The position numbers and the translations under genes were made by a program. The notes under the pieces are model-generated. The model saw nothing but the letters and a program-made list of their open reading frames with translations, had not been told where the DNA came from and searched no databases. From Breviolum minutum Mf 1.05b.01 (lineage: Eukaryota; Sar; Dinophyceae; Suessiales; Symbiodiniaceae), in NCBI GenBank assembly GCA_000507305.1, contig DF241198.1, positions 1-64,000 of the forward strand: a DNA stretch of 64,000 nucleotides. Direction: 5' to 3'. Each line of letters starts with the position of its first letter. Position 1 is the stretch's first letter. Shown here in pieces: positions 13,301 to 24,034 of this stretch.

Positions 13301-13740
13301 ATGAAAGGAGAAGAACAAGGTGCAAACAACAAATAAATCCGAACAAAGACCGAAATGAAGTTGGGACCGCTAACAATACTGCTCAGTCATAATTGAGGGG
13401 TTTCGAAACAAACCTGAACCTTTTTTTTCTTGAAGCCCTTGCTTTGGCAGCTTAGTCACAGCCATCCGAGGTGATATGGCACAGGCTTCAGGGGTTTATG
13501 ATGGTTATGGTGAGAAGAGAGGAAGGTTACAGGATGTTGATTTTTGAAACACAGACGGGAGTCTTGAATAGTCTTGATGGCACAACTATCCTGACCAGGC
13601 CTGTTTGCTTGAGTTGCCAAACCAATTTGATTGGCATCGTCAAGAGATCTTCGATTGGGTCCGACTAGCAAGCTACTTGGCTTGGATTTTCTGAATGCTT
13701 ATCCTTCCGATCAACACTCAGTCCATGTTTCTTCAGGTTG
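10321..13740. other. Spacer after the kinase, no recognised gene
   Basis: Several frames are open over 60 to 190 codons on both strands (for example 10,188-10,772 minus and 11,488-11,862 plus), but they overlap one another and show no family motif. Coherent exon-like pieces may exist near 11,000-11,050 and 11,480-11,860, without identifiable function. The kinase C-terminal extension, if any, would lie here. Confidence 0.35.
12597..12960. repeat. Purine-rich AAC/GAA low-complexity tract
   Basis: The plus strand is dominated by AAC, AAG and GAA triplets in irregular order (runs like AACAAGAACGAGAACACC), giving an Asn/Lys/Glu-rich frame on plus and a Val/Leu-rich frame on minus. It looks like a degenerate simple repeat; the long open frame across it (12,362-13,081) is not considered a gene. 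Confidence 0.7.
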
Positions 13741-13749
13741 TGGCAAAGT

Positions 13750-16490
13750 AGCTGGTGCCCAACGTGATGGGACAAACTGCCATTGCGATGTGGCTGAGGG
13801 CGTCAGATGTGAGACATCTCAAGGTGCCGGTTGTCAAGAGCGGAAGTGTATGTCCATGTCCGCTGCCTCTGGGTTTTCAATTCTACAAAAGGGCCCAAAT
13901 GACATAGAGAAGAGCGCAAAAAGAGTTCAAGAAACTACTTACCACATCAGCTTCAACAGAATTTAATGCTCACTTTGCGAAGCAAGGCAAAACGCCAGAA
14001 CTCCTCATGTGGCCGAAACGCTTCCACGAGACTTACTTTGACGAGAAGATTTGTTGGTGTGAAGGACAGCACTTTCCGGTACTGCTTTGCCACCTTATTC
14101 CAATATCTTTAAGATTTGTATTTGACACTGTAGATACTCCTCATCCTCCACCACTATTTATGCTTCAAGGGATGGAAATTTGAATCAATGGTAACCGGGA
14201 GATATATTGCAAGTGGGTTAGGCCATCTCAACAAAAAAATAGAGAGAGAGAGAGAGAGAGAGAGCATGCGAGAATATGCTCGCAGGTCATCGCTGATATA
14301 AGCAAAATATATCCCCAAAGTTCAGACACATCGTGTTGTGCTGTGTTTTGTATCACTTTATGTTGGGGTCGACAGTTGGATAGACAATCTTGAGTGCATC
14401 GCAAGGGGCGTCCCCCGTATCTTCATACATTTGCATACACAGGGGTAACTCATGAGGTCTTGTTTAAGATGACAAAAATATACTGACATGTTCTATTAAT
14501 TGTCGTATGTTGTCAATGTTGTCAGTCTTTCTTACACGGAGGGTGACCCGTGCCATCATTTCACCAGCGATGGTTTCCTACGATAGAAAGATTGGTCGGA
14601 GCCTCTCCGATCCTGAAGTTGTGCCATCTAAATTCTTAATAGTCGTTTGAAAGATATAGCATACAGCTTTGTACAGATATGTTTTATTTGATTGGATATA
14701 TAGATTAAATTATGATAAAATAACGACTTGATTTTAGTGCAAGTTTTTGTCCGAATTCCATACTGAAGGAGCGGTTTTGCACCTGTGAATCTGACCTTTT
14801 GCCTGACTTTTTTGCAGGTAAAAAGTCAGATGTGCCTGGCCCCTGGTGGCTGCATCCGCAGCAGCTTTGCAGCACATTTCTGCAGCTTCCTTTGATGTGG
14901 GACGGCATAGGCACATCTCGTTCGCTGGGGAATCTGGCAAATTCTGTCAACTCAAGCGGGATAAGAGTCCGCACATCATATCTAAAATGTGGATATGTTT
15001 CAGATTCTGTCAGTCAAATATGTGGCAGCCCTCTTGTGTGGTCTGAGGCGAGATATATGATATTGATCATACGATCATACACTTTGCAAACACATTGGAT
15101 CAGTCGCAACGTCATGAGATTCTTTCTGCCCTGGCTTCCCTTCAAGTAGGCTTCGACCAGAATGGCATCATCTGGGAAAACCCTCGAGTGAGAAATGTAC
15201 GATCTTTCTTTGGGCGTGTGGCTTGGTTTGGTCCACAGATGTGTAGCTGTCCTTTGCTTTCCTCAGCAGAATTTCCCATTGTGATGTCGTCGGCAGTTGG
15301 CGAAGCGAAAGGAGAGTCTTGATGCCACGTGAGATCATCTTACCTGTTGGTCGCAATCAATAATTATACCATATTGCAAGCAATATCCCTTGATTGTCAA
15401 GGGTGACTGAAAAATCAGATCCTGTGGCTGAGGTGGTGTATATAGGAAGCTTTCGGAGGGCTTTTGATCATCATTGCGTGGACAAGGTCTTGGGGACGAA
15501 AGGCGGAGATTTGGGCTCAGCATTGCATGGCCGTATGGTTTTGCGAGCCTTGCTCCCCAGTCACTTGATGACGGAAAACCTGCCATCCCTAGTCCGTGTA
15601 TCGAGGATTTGGCCGGGGGGATGTTGGGAGAAGAAAAAAGGCAGTTGCCAGAAACATTTGAAGCTTTCAGAACGTCAGCAAAAGCATCTAAAATCTTCAA
15701 AAGTTGTGTGCTTTGAGGCTACTATCGCCACGTCACTTGGCTCTTTCAAATGTTTCTGGCTTGTCCTCACTAGTCATCAGTGCCTTAGGAATGCGGGAGC
15801 TTACAACTGAGGTTTATGCCAAGAACATGGTGGGGGTGCTGAAACATGGTGTAGCCAGCCGAGCACTGGAGGAGACCTGGCACCCAAAACAGCTGAGCAA
15901 AAGTCATGAAACGTTATCAAGGTTCTGGCGGATGAGGGAACTGTCAAAATGATGGGTGTAAGCTTGTAAATATCTATGATATCATATAATCATATATGAT
16001 ATCTATGATATACCTGTATCTTGTGATATTGTCTATCATATATACGTATATATCTATGACATCCACAAGTATGAATACATTATATATTATATGTCATTGT
16101 GCATGCACTTATATTTCAGTAGCAATACACGTCTCACAATCCAATCAATTGTTGCACTGCACACATTTCATGTTCTTTCATTTGACCCAGCATTTGCTTT
16201 CAATTTGTGAGTTTTACCCTAAGAAATACCAAACATCCAAAACGTGAAGCAGAACTAAAGCGAACTGCAGTTTGGTTGGACATACAACACGGTACCCCAC
16301 GCATCACTCCAGGAAGCCTTCCGGCCAGAGGTCATGGAAGTTTGCGGCAGCCCTCACAGTTTCATGACTGAGACGTCCTTTGTTATGTCAATTCTTTTCC
16401 AATCTCCCCAATGTCAGAGACGATTTACAAGGATTATGGGAGTGTCAATGTTTTGACAAGAAGCTCAAATTGCCAGATATCAAGAGGTAT
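13750..16490 (+). CDS. Unrecognised multi-exon gene
   Basis: Several stretches read as protein and start just after AG, as exons do. About 13,750-13,848 reads LVPNVMGQTAIAMWLRASD followed by VRHLKVPVVKSG; about 13,960-14,065 reads FNAHFAKQGKTPELLMWPKR followed by FHETYFDEKICWCEG; 15,090-15,190 contains HEILSALASLQVGFDQNG; 15,500-15,710 contains WPYGFASLAPQSLDD and QLPETFEAFRTSAKAS; about 16,262-16,372 contains FGWTYNTVPHASLQEAFRP; about 16,410-16,485 contains LQGLWECQCFDKKLKLPDIK. I do not recognise the family. The pieces may belong to one or more genes, all on the plus strand like the kinase upstream. Exon edges and termini are not fixed. Confidence 0.35.
14241..14264. repeat. AG dinucleotide microsatellite
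   Basis: Twelve AG units in an intron or spacer of the unrecognised plus-strand gene. Confidence 0.9.
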
Positions 16491-17553
16491 TTTTTAAGAA
16501 GTGTGATGACACCAAGGATTGAAGTCACCATGGAGTCAAAGGGCCTTTCGTAGGACCATAGAATATACCAAGCAGCATGATGGCGCCGAACTTTGGAGTT
16601 TTTTCTACTCGCACTTCATACATCTTCACACTTTCTGATCTATGCGACTGATGTACTGTATAACATTTATGTTTGTATTATTGCCCTGTTGTCAATTCTG
16701 TGGTTCGCTGATTCAACTGAAATCTTCGGAACATTTGAAGGCCAATTGGATCATCTTCTGAGCTACGAGATGCTTCGCTCCGGTCATTTACTCTCATCTA
16801 CTGCGATGGCAAGAGATTTGGACCGATGTGAAACTGCATGGCCCTGCAGCTACCAACGTATTCCCATCGGCAAATCCGTGATCCGGGGTTGAGGGTTGGG
16901 GGATTCGGACATGAGAGATTCGTGGATATAAGTTTCAATGAGACTGGTTGCTTGTGACCAGGGGTGGAAAGATATGGAAAGATTTTTGTCCTTGGGAAAC
17001 ACTGTGTAGAAGATAGACAGACACACTGGAATGGTTGCATTTCTGCTTGGCTCTGCTGTGATCTCAGGCATGCAAGTGGAAGGCAAGCTCCATAAAGACA
17101 TGCTTGGGACTCCTATCAAACCAGACAGCTGTCTTCTGTGTGACATGGAGAACTCTTGCTTCTCAAACAGGACGAAATTGCATCCTGTTTTTTTGAGAGC
17201 AAGAGAATCACAAATTTGGTTTTACGTTAGTTGAGTGATGTGCTTCAACAACTTTCAACAAATGTTCCACACATGACAAATTATTGATGCACATTGGATG
17301 AACTCGACGTACATAGCACAACATTCTAGCAAAATTGGAGATAAAGCCCTGATTTCATGCCATCCATGCTTTGTCATCTTGAAATTTTGGGAAGTCGATA
17401 AAGCTGAGAGATTGGGCCTCAGGACTAGAGCTTGCATCAAGCCGAAGCGTAGTGTGGGCAAGTGGAAGAAGGCCTCTTTGATCCCAAACAATCCCAAACA
17501 CCCAAATTGCACTTAGCGGATCCACTTGGCATAGCGGCATATCCATGTAAATC

Positions 17554-17790
17554 TTGGAAAGTAAAGGAAATCGTTTTCGCTCATTGAATCATGACAGTTT
17601 TGTTGAAGCTTGTCCAGTTTTTGGTGCCAATTACTTAGGCTTGCCCTTCAGGATACACACGTTTGTCACAGTCAGAGTGCCCGAATTGGAAATCGACTCT
17701 TGGCTGCAATTTTCAGAAAGTTCAACAAGAGAAATTATAGGCTTCAACCCGGAGATACTTTCAGGCTTTGAGCATGATATAATCATATAC
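17554..17790 (+). CDS. Candidate exon, function unknown
   Basis: One frame is open with balanced protein-like composition, including ACPVFGANYLGLPFRIHTF and FVTVRVPELEIDSWLQFSES, while the other frames are interrupted. An adjoining open stretch at 17,298-17,516 (basic, containing RTRACIKPKRSVGKWKK) may be another exon of the same gene. It ends at an AT-rich tract (TATAT repeats near 17,790). No motif is recognised. Confidence 0.3.
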
Positions 17791-18129
17791 TATATTATAT
17801 TATATTATATCATATTATATTACACTCTTGTTATATGGTATCATTTTTTCCTTGGCAAGCTTGGAATCCATGAATCCAAGGTGCCAATGCTCTCGAGCTA
17901 TTTGAAGCTTGGATGTGGTTCATAAAGTGAGACATGGACTTTGCCAATGAATATATAGATTTAATTACTTAGTATATAGTTTTAGTTTTTGGGTTGTTAA
18001 CATCTGTGAAGATCAAACAAAAAACAATGACATATACGTACATTCTATAATGCAATATTCTGCAATGTATACTAGCTTATAAGATATATATGATGGCGGC
18101 CTCCGGCCTCCCAGTCCCCCCCCCCCCGA

Positions 18130-18175
18130 NNNNNNNNNNNNNNNNNNNNNNNNNNNNNNNNNNNNNNNNNNNNNN
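18130..18175. other. Assembly gap (46 N)
   Basis: Run of N between a C homopolymer and the TACTACG satellite, as expected where a tandem array could not be resolved. Confidence 0.99.
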
Positions 18176-18260
18176 TACTACGTACTACTACGTACTACGT
18201 ATACGTGTACGTACTACGTACTCTACTACGTACTACTACGTACTACTACGTACTACTACG
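18176..18260. repeat. TACTACG-type satellite, left array
   Basis: Tandem TACTACTACG and GTACTAC units, truncated on the left by the gap. The last octamer before the transposon start is CTACTACG. The same satellite fills 37,215-38,175. Confidence 0.95.
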
Positions 18261-18546
18261 ATCCCCTCAACTACAAGAGAGGGACCTCAGGAAATGCATT
18301 CTAGACCTTCAGAGGGTCCAAAACCACGGGTCTAACTTGATATTCCCTATGGGTTACGGAAAACCACCGTTTTAATGTTAGCTCTGACCCAGGGGTCTGG
18401 CCAAAAGGTCTGAAATCATAAACTTTTTTTTTTACATCAATCATGTTATGGATTTTGTTGATTTCTTTGATTTTCCCTAACCCTCAGGTAAGTTCATCCT
18501 AGACCCTTCTCATCCAAAACCATCCTGTGAGCATACCATGTTAGAC

Positions 18547-18625
18547 CTTTTGACTCTCACCCCACGCAGCTTTGATCTGTTTTGCCCATCGCAGTGTTCT
18601 CTGCATCTCGCTGTCTTTTTTGCAT
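18547..18625 (-). CDS. Short exon ending exactly at a GGTCTA unit
   Basis: The minus strand reads DSEMQRTLRWAKQIKAAWG and then ESQK, and the frame ends at AAAAG followed directly by GTCTAACATGG, where the next in-frame codon is a stop. The paralogous exon at 38,461 in the short copy is open to exactly the same junction. This suggests a splice donor provided by the GGTCTA repeat. Its parent gene is probably the minus-strand gene set of the transposon; function unknown. Confidence 0.4.
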
Positions 18626-18654
18626 CATCGCAGTGGGGAAAAGCGATGACACCC

Positions 18655-19143
18655 TCAGTTTTCATCTGAACTTTCATCTTGAAAGCCAACTGTGCTTGCA
18701 AACTGGGACGCCGATACCAAGTATACCAGCTCCATTAATGGCTTGGAGTTGTATTCACCCAATGCCTTATCAATTGATGCGATCCATGCCTGGATCTTGG
18801 CACCAAACATTAATTTGTTTCTCACTTCCGAAAAGAAGTGATCGAAAAAAATTGGAGCTTTATGGCAAAGCTCCTGCACACTGATGCACCCCGAATCACC
18901 CTTGTATTCCCAGGACACCTCTTTGTTGTTGAGATCCAAAACCGCCTTGTTAGGCATGACTTTGGACTGGTGATGCACCAAACGCGTGATTTCCTGAACC
19001 ATTAAGGCACGTCCCTGCTTGGTTCTTTTGAAATTTGCAGCCACAGGATTGATCCACTTGGGACCACGCTTTCCTCCTCCAGGTTTCTTCTTCACCTCTT
19101 CTTGTTGCTCTTCAGAAAGCGCCACCATAGCACGAGCACTGGC
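18655..19143 (-). CDS. Transposon-encoded exon, basic N-terminus, unknown
   Basis: Begins after CTCCATTCAG with ASARAMVALSEEQQEEVKKK and a basic stretch (PGGGKRGPKWINPVAANFKR), followed by a mostly helical segment (HHQSKVMPNKAVLDLNNKEV; FFSEVRNKLMFGAKIQAWI) and an acidic end FQDESSDEN before TGA. The basic segment could contact DNA or a nuclear import receptor, but no domain is recognised. It is the most downstream long exon of the minus-strand set; whether it belongs to the transposase gene or to a separate cargo gene is not clear. Confidence 0.5.
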   Translation of the reverse strand, partial: ASARAMVALSEEQQEEVKKKPGGGKRGPKWINPVAANFKRTKQGRALMVQEITRLVHHQSKVMPNKAVLDLNNKEVSWEYKGDSGCISVQELCHKAPIFFDHFFSEVRNKLMFGAKIQAWIASIDKALGEYNSKPLMELVYLVSASQFASTVGFQDESSDEN

Positions 19144-19189
19144 CTGAATGGAGGCACAAGACAAATTGCAAAAATCAAATCCCAAAATT

Positions 19190-19870
19190 CACAAATCCAC
19201 ATTTTTTTTTAATCCAAATTCCAAAATCTAAATTCAAAAAACCCAAAGGCAAAAATCCAAATTCCAAAATCCAATTCCTAAATCCAATTCCAAAACCAAA
19301 AGGTCAAAATCAAAGAATCCAAATTCCAATTCCGACAATCCAAGTTTCAAATTCCCAGAGTCGAAGAATACAGGGTCCAAAATCCAAATTCAAAGATCTA
19401 CATTCTTAAATCCAAAAACCCAAAAGGCTAGAATCCAAGTTGCAGAATCCAATTCCTCAAAACTAAAATATTCAATCCCAAATTCCAAAACCAAAATAAA
19501 TCCAAGAATCCAAATCCACAGTTCCAAAATCCAGATTCCATCAGATTCCAAAATCCAAAATCTAAATTCAAAAAAACCAAAGGCAAAAATCAAATTCCAA
19601 AATCCAAATCATTCCAAATCATCCGAATTCCAAAATCCAAAGCCGAAATGGCAAAATTAAAAAAAAACAGTTTCCAATCCAGAATCCAATTCCTCAAAAC
19701 TAATATCCCAAATCCCAAAATTCCAAAATCAAAATATATCAAAGAATCCAAATCCACAGTTCCAACATCCAGATTCCATCAGAATCCAAGATCCAAAATC
19801 TAAATTCAAAAAACCAAAGGCAGAAATCCAAATTCCAAAATCCAAATCACAAAATTCAAAACACAATGCC
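19190..19870. repeat. Degenerate TCCAAAA/TCCAAAT heptamer tract
   Basis: About 680 bases made of loosely repeated TCCAAAATCCAAATTCC with a period near seven. Similar blocks recur at 31,370-31,460, 35,430-35,640, 35,885-36,030 and 36,600-36,745, all inside the 19-kb element. Phe/Leu/Trp-rich minus-strand frames across it are artefacts. Confidence 0.85.
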
Positions 19871-19877
19871 CATGAAA

Positions 19878-19950
19878 GGTCTAAAATGGTAAACCCTATG
19901 TTTTTTTCTTCAAACCACCCTGTATGCACCATGTGAAATCAAACTAGACC
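19878..19950. mobile_element. GGTCTA unit 1 (73 bases)
   Basis: Starts AAGGTCTAAAATGGTAAACC and ends AAACTAGACCTTT. Lies beside the TCCAAAA tract, in non-coding sequence between two minus-strand exons. Confidence 0.7.
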
Positions 19951-20258
19951 TTTACAGGGGTTTCTGTGCCCGGCCTGATCTTACAAAGCACCATCTGATG
20001 CCAGCAACTATTGCTAGCTTTTGCTTCTTAATCAATCAAATTTGGCTTTCACCAACCTCTTCCAGCAATACTATGCCAAACTGATTAAAAGTCTACTCTT
20101 GAAAGGCTACCCTGATAAACCCAAGCCTTTTGAGATGGAAAATATGGCATCCATCCTAAAAACATCATTTTAGACCTTTTACTTGTAACTCGTAGGCTAG
20201 GGACACCACCAAACCAAACAAAGCACCAAGTACATCTGAGAAACACACACAAGACAAA

Positions 20259-20332
20259 GGTCTAAAATGGTAACCCCTGGGTTTTTTCTAGTAAAATACT
20301 ATGTGTCACCACTGGGGAACAGAAGTTAGACC
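20259..20332. mobile_element. GGTCTA unit 2 (74 bases)
   Basis: Starts GGTCTAAAATGGTAACCCC and ends AAGTTAGACC. On the minus strand the exon-like sequence at 20,345-20,545 runs nearly to CTGCAAG, directly followed by GTCTAAC of this unit. A degenerate relative precedes it at about 20,104-20,176. Confidence 0.7.
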
Positions 20333-20341
20333 TTGCAGATG

Positions 20342-20545
20342 TCACCACCTCGCCTCATCCAGCTTGATTTGCACACCATCGATGCCTTTCTTCATGATGC
20401 ACTCGAGCTTCAACCCAACATTGTGATAGTGAACAATTTCGCATTGGGATTCCCGAGAGCAAACATACACATCTGGATGCTGCCCACGCCTCTCCATACC
20501 TTGGAAGGTTTTTTTCCTGATTGTAACTTGATGGAAAAACAACCC
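20342..20545 (-). CDS. Transposon-encoded exon, unknown
   Basis: Minus-strand frame reading HPDVYVCSRESQCEIVHYHN followed by VGLKLECIMKKGIDGVQIKL and DEARW before a stop. The composition is protein-like and all three neighbours on this strand are also coding. No domain recognised; it may be the exon following 20,598-21,355 in the same gene. Confidence 0.45.
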   Translation of the reverse strand, partial: GLFFHQVTIRKKTFQGMERRGQHPDVYVCSRESQCEIVHYHNVGLKLECIMKKGIDGVQIKLDEARW

Positions 20546-20597
20546 CCAAAAAATAAGTACATACCCCAAATAAAAACATAGTTACACATGAAACAAG

Positions 20598-21355
20598 TTA
20601 ATTACAAAACAGGTTGCGGATAATGCGCACTGCATTCAAACTCCCACGTGGCAAAGGGCGTGTTGTGAGCTGGCCACCTCCAGACTTGGCCTGGTAGGAT
20701 CTCCAAACAGAACATGCCATGCCAACTTGCCAAGAACCTCCTAGCCAAACAGCTAAGATGTTGCCAGTATCCACTTGAAGCATTTCCGGTAAGGATGGCG
20801 CAACCTTCAAGCGCTGCTTTTCTGTTCTTTCCATCCAAGCCGTCTGGCGGCTCTGACGTGTTGCTGGCTGCTTCTTGTCCAAGTCCAAGCGGGCCAAATG
20901 CTGAGTGACCCAGTTCTGCCATTTCATGGTATCCTTCTGCACTTTCTTTCTTGCTTTCATGGGATCAGGAACTACCTCAATGTCACACCCTTCTTTAGGT
21001 GCAGCTCTGACATAGTAGAGGAGTCTCCACAAGTCCGATAATGCACTGTCTAGGTTGTTGTGTCCATCAAGGGCTTTGTCCAACGTGGTTCGATTCTGCA
21101 ACGGCATGAACAAATCTCCCTGCGCATCAGAAGCAGGCTCTGTGAGTTCCTTCAAAGCCTCTGTCAAAGGTTGATCTGTGTCCACCTCATCTTGCGTTCT
21201 GGCCTCGATCCTTGCTTCTCCTTCCTCAGTCTCAAGAGCAGAAAGAAAATCATTGCTTGACTTGATCCCCTTCAGCACTCCTTCAGCATGGACTTCTCCA
21301 GGTGGACCTGCCATTGACAAACTGGCTTTACAGTCGACTGGGCAAACTGGTGGGT
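20598..21355 (-). CDS. C-terminal region exon of the candidate transposase gene
   Basis: Open from DPPVCPVDCKASLSMAGPPG through an acidic stretch (ETEEGEARIEARTQDEVDTD) and an amphipathic part (LDSALSDLWRLLYYVRAAP; DTMKWQNWVTQHLARLDLDK) to RGSLNAVRIIRNLF. The 5' edge falls at TTAG followed by ACCCACC, which is the inner end of a GGTCTA unit at 21,352-21,426. Splicing out that unit keeps the frame. No known domain is seen; the position after the transposase core suggests an accessory C-terminal region. Confidence 0.55.
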
Positions 21356-21426
21356 CTAAGATGGTATTGCTAATCTGAAATTACCAAACCAACTATGCAG
21401 AAAACAAGGGTTTCCATTTTAGACCC
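21352..21426. mobile_element. GGTCTA unit 3 (75 bases), candidate 69-base intron
   Basis: Ends GGGTCTAAGATGGTATTGC and CCATTTTAGACCC. Read on the minus strand it gives a donor G|GTCTAA at 21,424 and an acceptor TTAG|AC at 21,356, an intron of 69 bases. Upstream codons FDSDYM and downstream DPPVCPVDC stay in one frame after removal. A near-identical copy lies 239 bases away. Confidence 0.75.
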
Positions 21427-21590
21427 ATATAGTCGCTGTCAAATCTGAAATAAGAATGCCAACACACATCACAACAGGAAACACCATCATGAACCTCAAC
21501 CTCAAAGGAGGCAATGGAAAAAATGCTGACTGACATAGGACATGTGGTTTAGAATCTCTTAGGCTTTGCAACTTACACTGCAACATTGGT

Positions 21591-21665
21591 GGGTCTAAGA
21601 TGGTATTGCTAATCTGAAATTACCAAACCAACTATGCAGAAAACACGGGTTTTCATTTTAGACCC
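21591..21665. mobile_element. GGTCTA unit 4 (75 bases), tandem duplicate of unit 3
   Basis: Nearly identical to unit 3 over its whole length, and the match includes flanking sequence on both sides (TTTGACAGC before and ACCCACCA after, on the minus strand), so a segment of about 240 bases was duplicated. The upstream minus-strand exon is open right up to TATATGG|GTCTAA at this unit. Confidence 0.75.
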
Positions 21666-22237
21666 ATATAGTTGTATAGTTGCTGTCAAATCACCAAAAA
21701 AAATGCCAACACAAGTTATCACAAATCCTTTCTGTTCCTGGCCTGCATCCATTGTCTCATCATTGTCTTCTTCCACTTCAATCAGGCCATGGGCCAAGGC
21801 CATGTTAAAAATTGACTGCACCTGAGAATCTGTTTTGCCAGTGCACATGACCATCAACTTCTTGACGCTTCTCCAAGCTCTCTCTCCGCATTGGATGAAC
21901 TCTTCCTCAGATATGGGCTTCGGTGATGAAGTCTGCTCAGGCAATTTCTTGTCAAGGTCTTTGCGCATCAGCCGTAGGCTGGAGCGCCAATAGTCACATA
22001 TGGAGACTTGTGCGTTCCCGAAGGACGTGCGCACACGGCCAAACCTACACTCAAGCTGTCTCTCGCTGAGTCGCTGCCAAAGCAAGGGGCTCGTGGATCC
22101 CCAGATAGTGGTTATGACGCCAGAGCACACGTCTTTGAGTGTCAAGCATGTCTTTGGATCTAACCACAGGTCACGACGCCTGAGTCCACGTTCTTTGGCA
22201 CGATGGTCTGCAATAACCCCCCCGAGGTCAATCATGG
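21664..22237 (-). CDS. Candidate transposase, exon carrying the putative catalytic Glu
   Basis: Starts after GACTGAG with LAMIDLGGVIADHR and contains LSERQLECRFGRVRTSFG then NAQVSICDYW. In DDE transposases of the P-element/THAP9 type the last catalytic Glu lies in a segment of the pattern L-S-x-x-x-L-E-x-x-F-x-x-x-R; the sequence here fits that pattern, with E of QLEC as the candidate. The segment EEEFIQCGERAWRSVKKLM follows. Assignment rests on pattern and order relative to the DDE-like exon upstream (22,770-23,873), not on alignment. Confidence 0.5.
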
Positions 22238-22769
22238 CCAATCCTCAGTCGAAGGCCAAATTGTTGAGGGATTTCCTATTTTTTTTATTTATTATTATCT
22301 ATCCAATCAACAAGCACTTACATCATCTATCATCATCCTTGCATCCACTTCCTGCTTTTGAAAGAAGGACGAAGAATATTAAAAAATGTAATCTCTGAAT
22401 TCCCTCAAAGTTTCCGACCATCGCAGTCTCTAAACGCCAAAGTACATCCTTGGAAGCGTGCAAAAGTGAAGCTTGGACCATGCCACCCATCAAAGAAAAT
22501 ACCATTGCTCCTTGAAGGACCCATGGTACTTTCACAGTTTCCGCCTCTCCTGGATTCAATGCGAAGTTGCCCGGCGACATCCTCGGAAGAGAGATGGCAC
22601 ATGATGGCAAAAGGTGAAAGTAGATGAGAAATGATAAGATTAGATGAGAATAGAAAAACATAAGTGAAACTAAAAAAGAAAATGAAGGAATATGATTGTA
22701 ACATATTGTAACGACAAAAATGGCAGGAAAATATATCATATCTTGGTCACAAATCTTCTTAAAAACACA

Positions 22770-23873
22770 CTGCCACCCCAAACAAAAAAAATAATATTGT
22801 TGAATATTTACATCTAAGTAACATCAATGCTGCTTGGGCATCGCTCATGGCGTCTGTTCCGATGAAAGATGCCGGAGGCAAGCCAAGTTCCAATCCACCA
22901 GAAAAGTCACTGGAAAGGTCACCCCAGTGGGGTGACCCTAGTGGTGATCTTAACTGTTCACAGAAGGATTTGGCTGCATGTGCCACGCCGGGAAAGTAGT
23001 GTATCGAAACACCCTCAAAAGATGCCACACGGAACCCACATGGAAATGGCAACTTTGGCAGGTTCGTGTACTCCAGCTTGCTGAAAAATGGCACTGTCTC
23101 CAATAGTGATGACTTCAATGGGATCTCTCGCCCGAGGAGGAGCGATGCTAACCATCCATGCGATCCATGCCTATCGCATGTCACATATCGAACGCTGCGT
23201 GCCGCAGCCAGCACATGCCCGATGCGATGCAAAGTTTCCCACTGTCCCCTCTGCAACCTTGCATTCGATGCATTGCTCTCGAATACTTCCTGCTTGGATG
23301 CCGCATGCATGACTGGATATGCTGCCAACTCCCAGTACCCAGAGTGCAGGCGGGATGGGTCAGTGATCACAACTGCTTCAACTTCCTGGGCTTTCTCCCT
23401 GTCACGGCCAAGCGTGTGTTCAATGACATTTCCTTCTGGGTCTTTCAGAACTAGTTGGCTGCTATCACTCGCATCAAAGTTGGGGCAGTGGTGTGGTCCA
23501 CCTGCAAGGACGTGACCGCGGCTGGTGGTCACAATTTGTGTCGACTGCTGCAAATATGTCCTATCAAACATGAGGAATAATCGTCTTTGAGGACAATTTT
23601 CCTGACGAGGACACAAACTCGACACCAAGTGATCTCCATCTGCAAGTTCAGCATTGTTTGGAGCTGTAAATGTTGGAAGCCCCATGGCCTGCAGATTGGC
23701 CAGTGATCCTCGCCATTCATTTCTGGTAACCCACTCTAAATTGAAGAAGGCCAGAGCTTTGTTGTTTGCTCCAAAGGCCGCCAACTGCGTGCCCGTCTCC
23801 ACCAAGAGTTGCCTTTCCTCTGCAGAGCCTAGATCAAAGAGATTTTCTGCAAAATCTGAAGTTTTTTGGAAAG
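22770..23873 (-). CDS. Candidate DDE (RNase H-like) transposase core exon
   Basis: A long minus-strand exon beginning after TTTTAG of a GGTCTA unit and reading about 360 residues. It contains LFLMFDRTYLQQSTQIVTT (candidate first catalytic Asp), VEAVVITDPSRLHSGYWELA, and ARSVRYVTCDRHGSHGWLAS (candidate second Asp, at the end of a predicted beta strand and followed by a helix). This spacing and the hydrophobic-strand-then-Asp context are typical of RNase H-fold transposases that cut and join DNA ends. Together with the zinc-finger exon upstream (25,660-26,432) and the Glu-bearing exon downstream, the order zinc finger, D, D, E is complete. The family may be P-like or another eukaryotic group; uncertain. 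The frame has no internal stop, so this copy may be recent. Confidence 0.55.
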
Positions 23874-23877
23874 ATAA

Positions 23878-23953
23878 GGGTCTAAAACAATGTCTCCATA
23901 GTTTACTTGAAAGAGCTTAACCATAAAGACTCAAGGTATTTCATATCAGACCC
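23878..23953. mobile_element. GGTCTA unit 5 (76 bases)
   Basis: Ends GGGTCTAAAACAATGTCTCC and TTTCATATCAGACCC. On the minus strand its TTTTAG immediately precedes the open frame of the transposase core exon, so it is a candidate acceptor. Confidence 0.65.
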
Positions 23954-24034
23954 TGCCACCCACACCTACACCCAGGGAAACACAAACACACAACTCTCAA
24001 AGTGGACTTCAAAAAAATGGCTTTGGTTTATTCA

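Noticed and set aside
19190..19870. Interstitial telomere (CCCTAAA) array
   Set aside because: Period is about seven but the unit is TCCAAAA/T, not CCCTAAA, and it is highly degenerate.
22770..23873. KDZ-type (Kyakuja-Dileera-Zisupton) transposase
   Set aside because: The 8-base flank would fit, but the DANFRL-like and YD-x-x-C motifs expected for that group are not visible.
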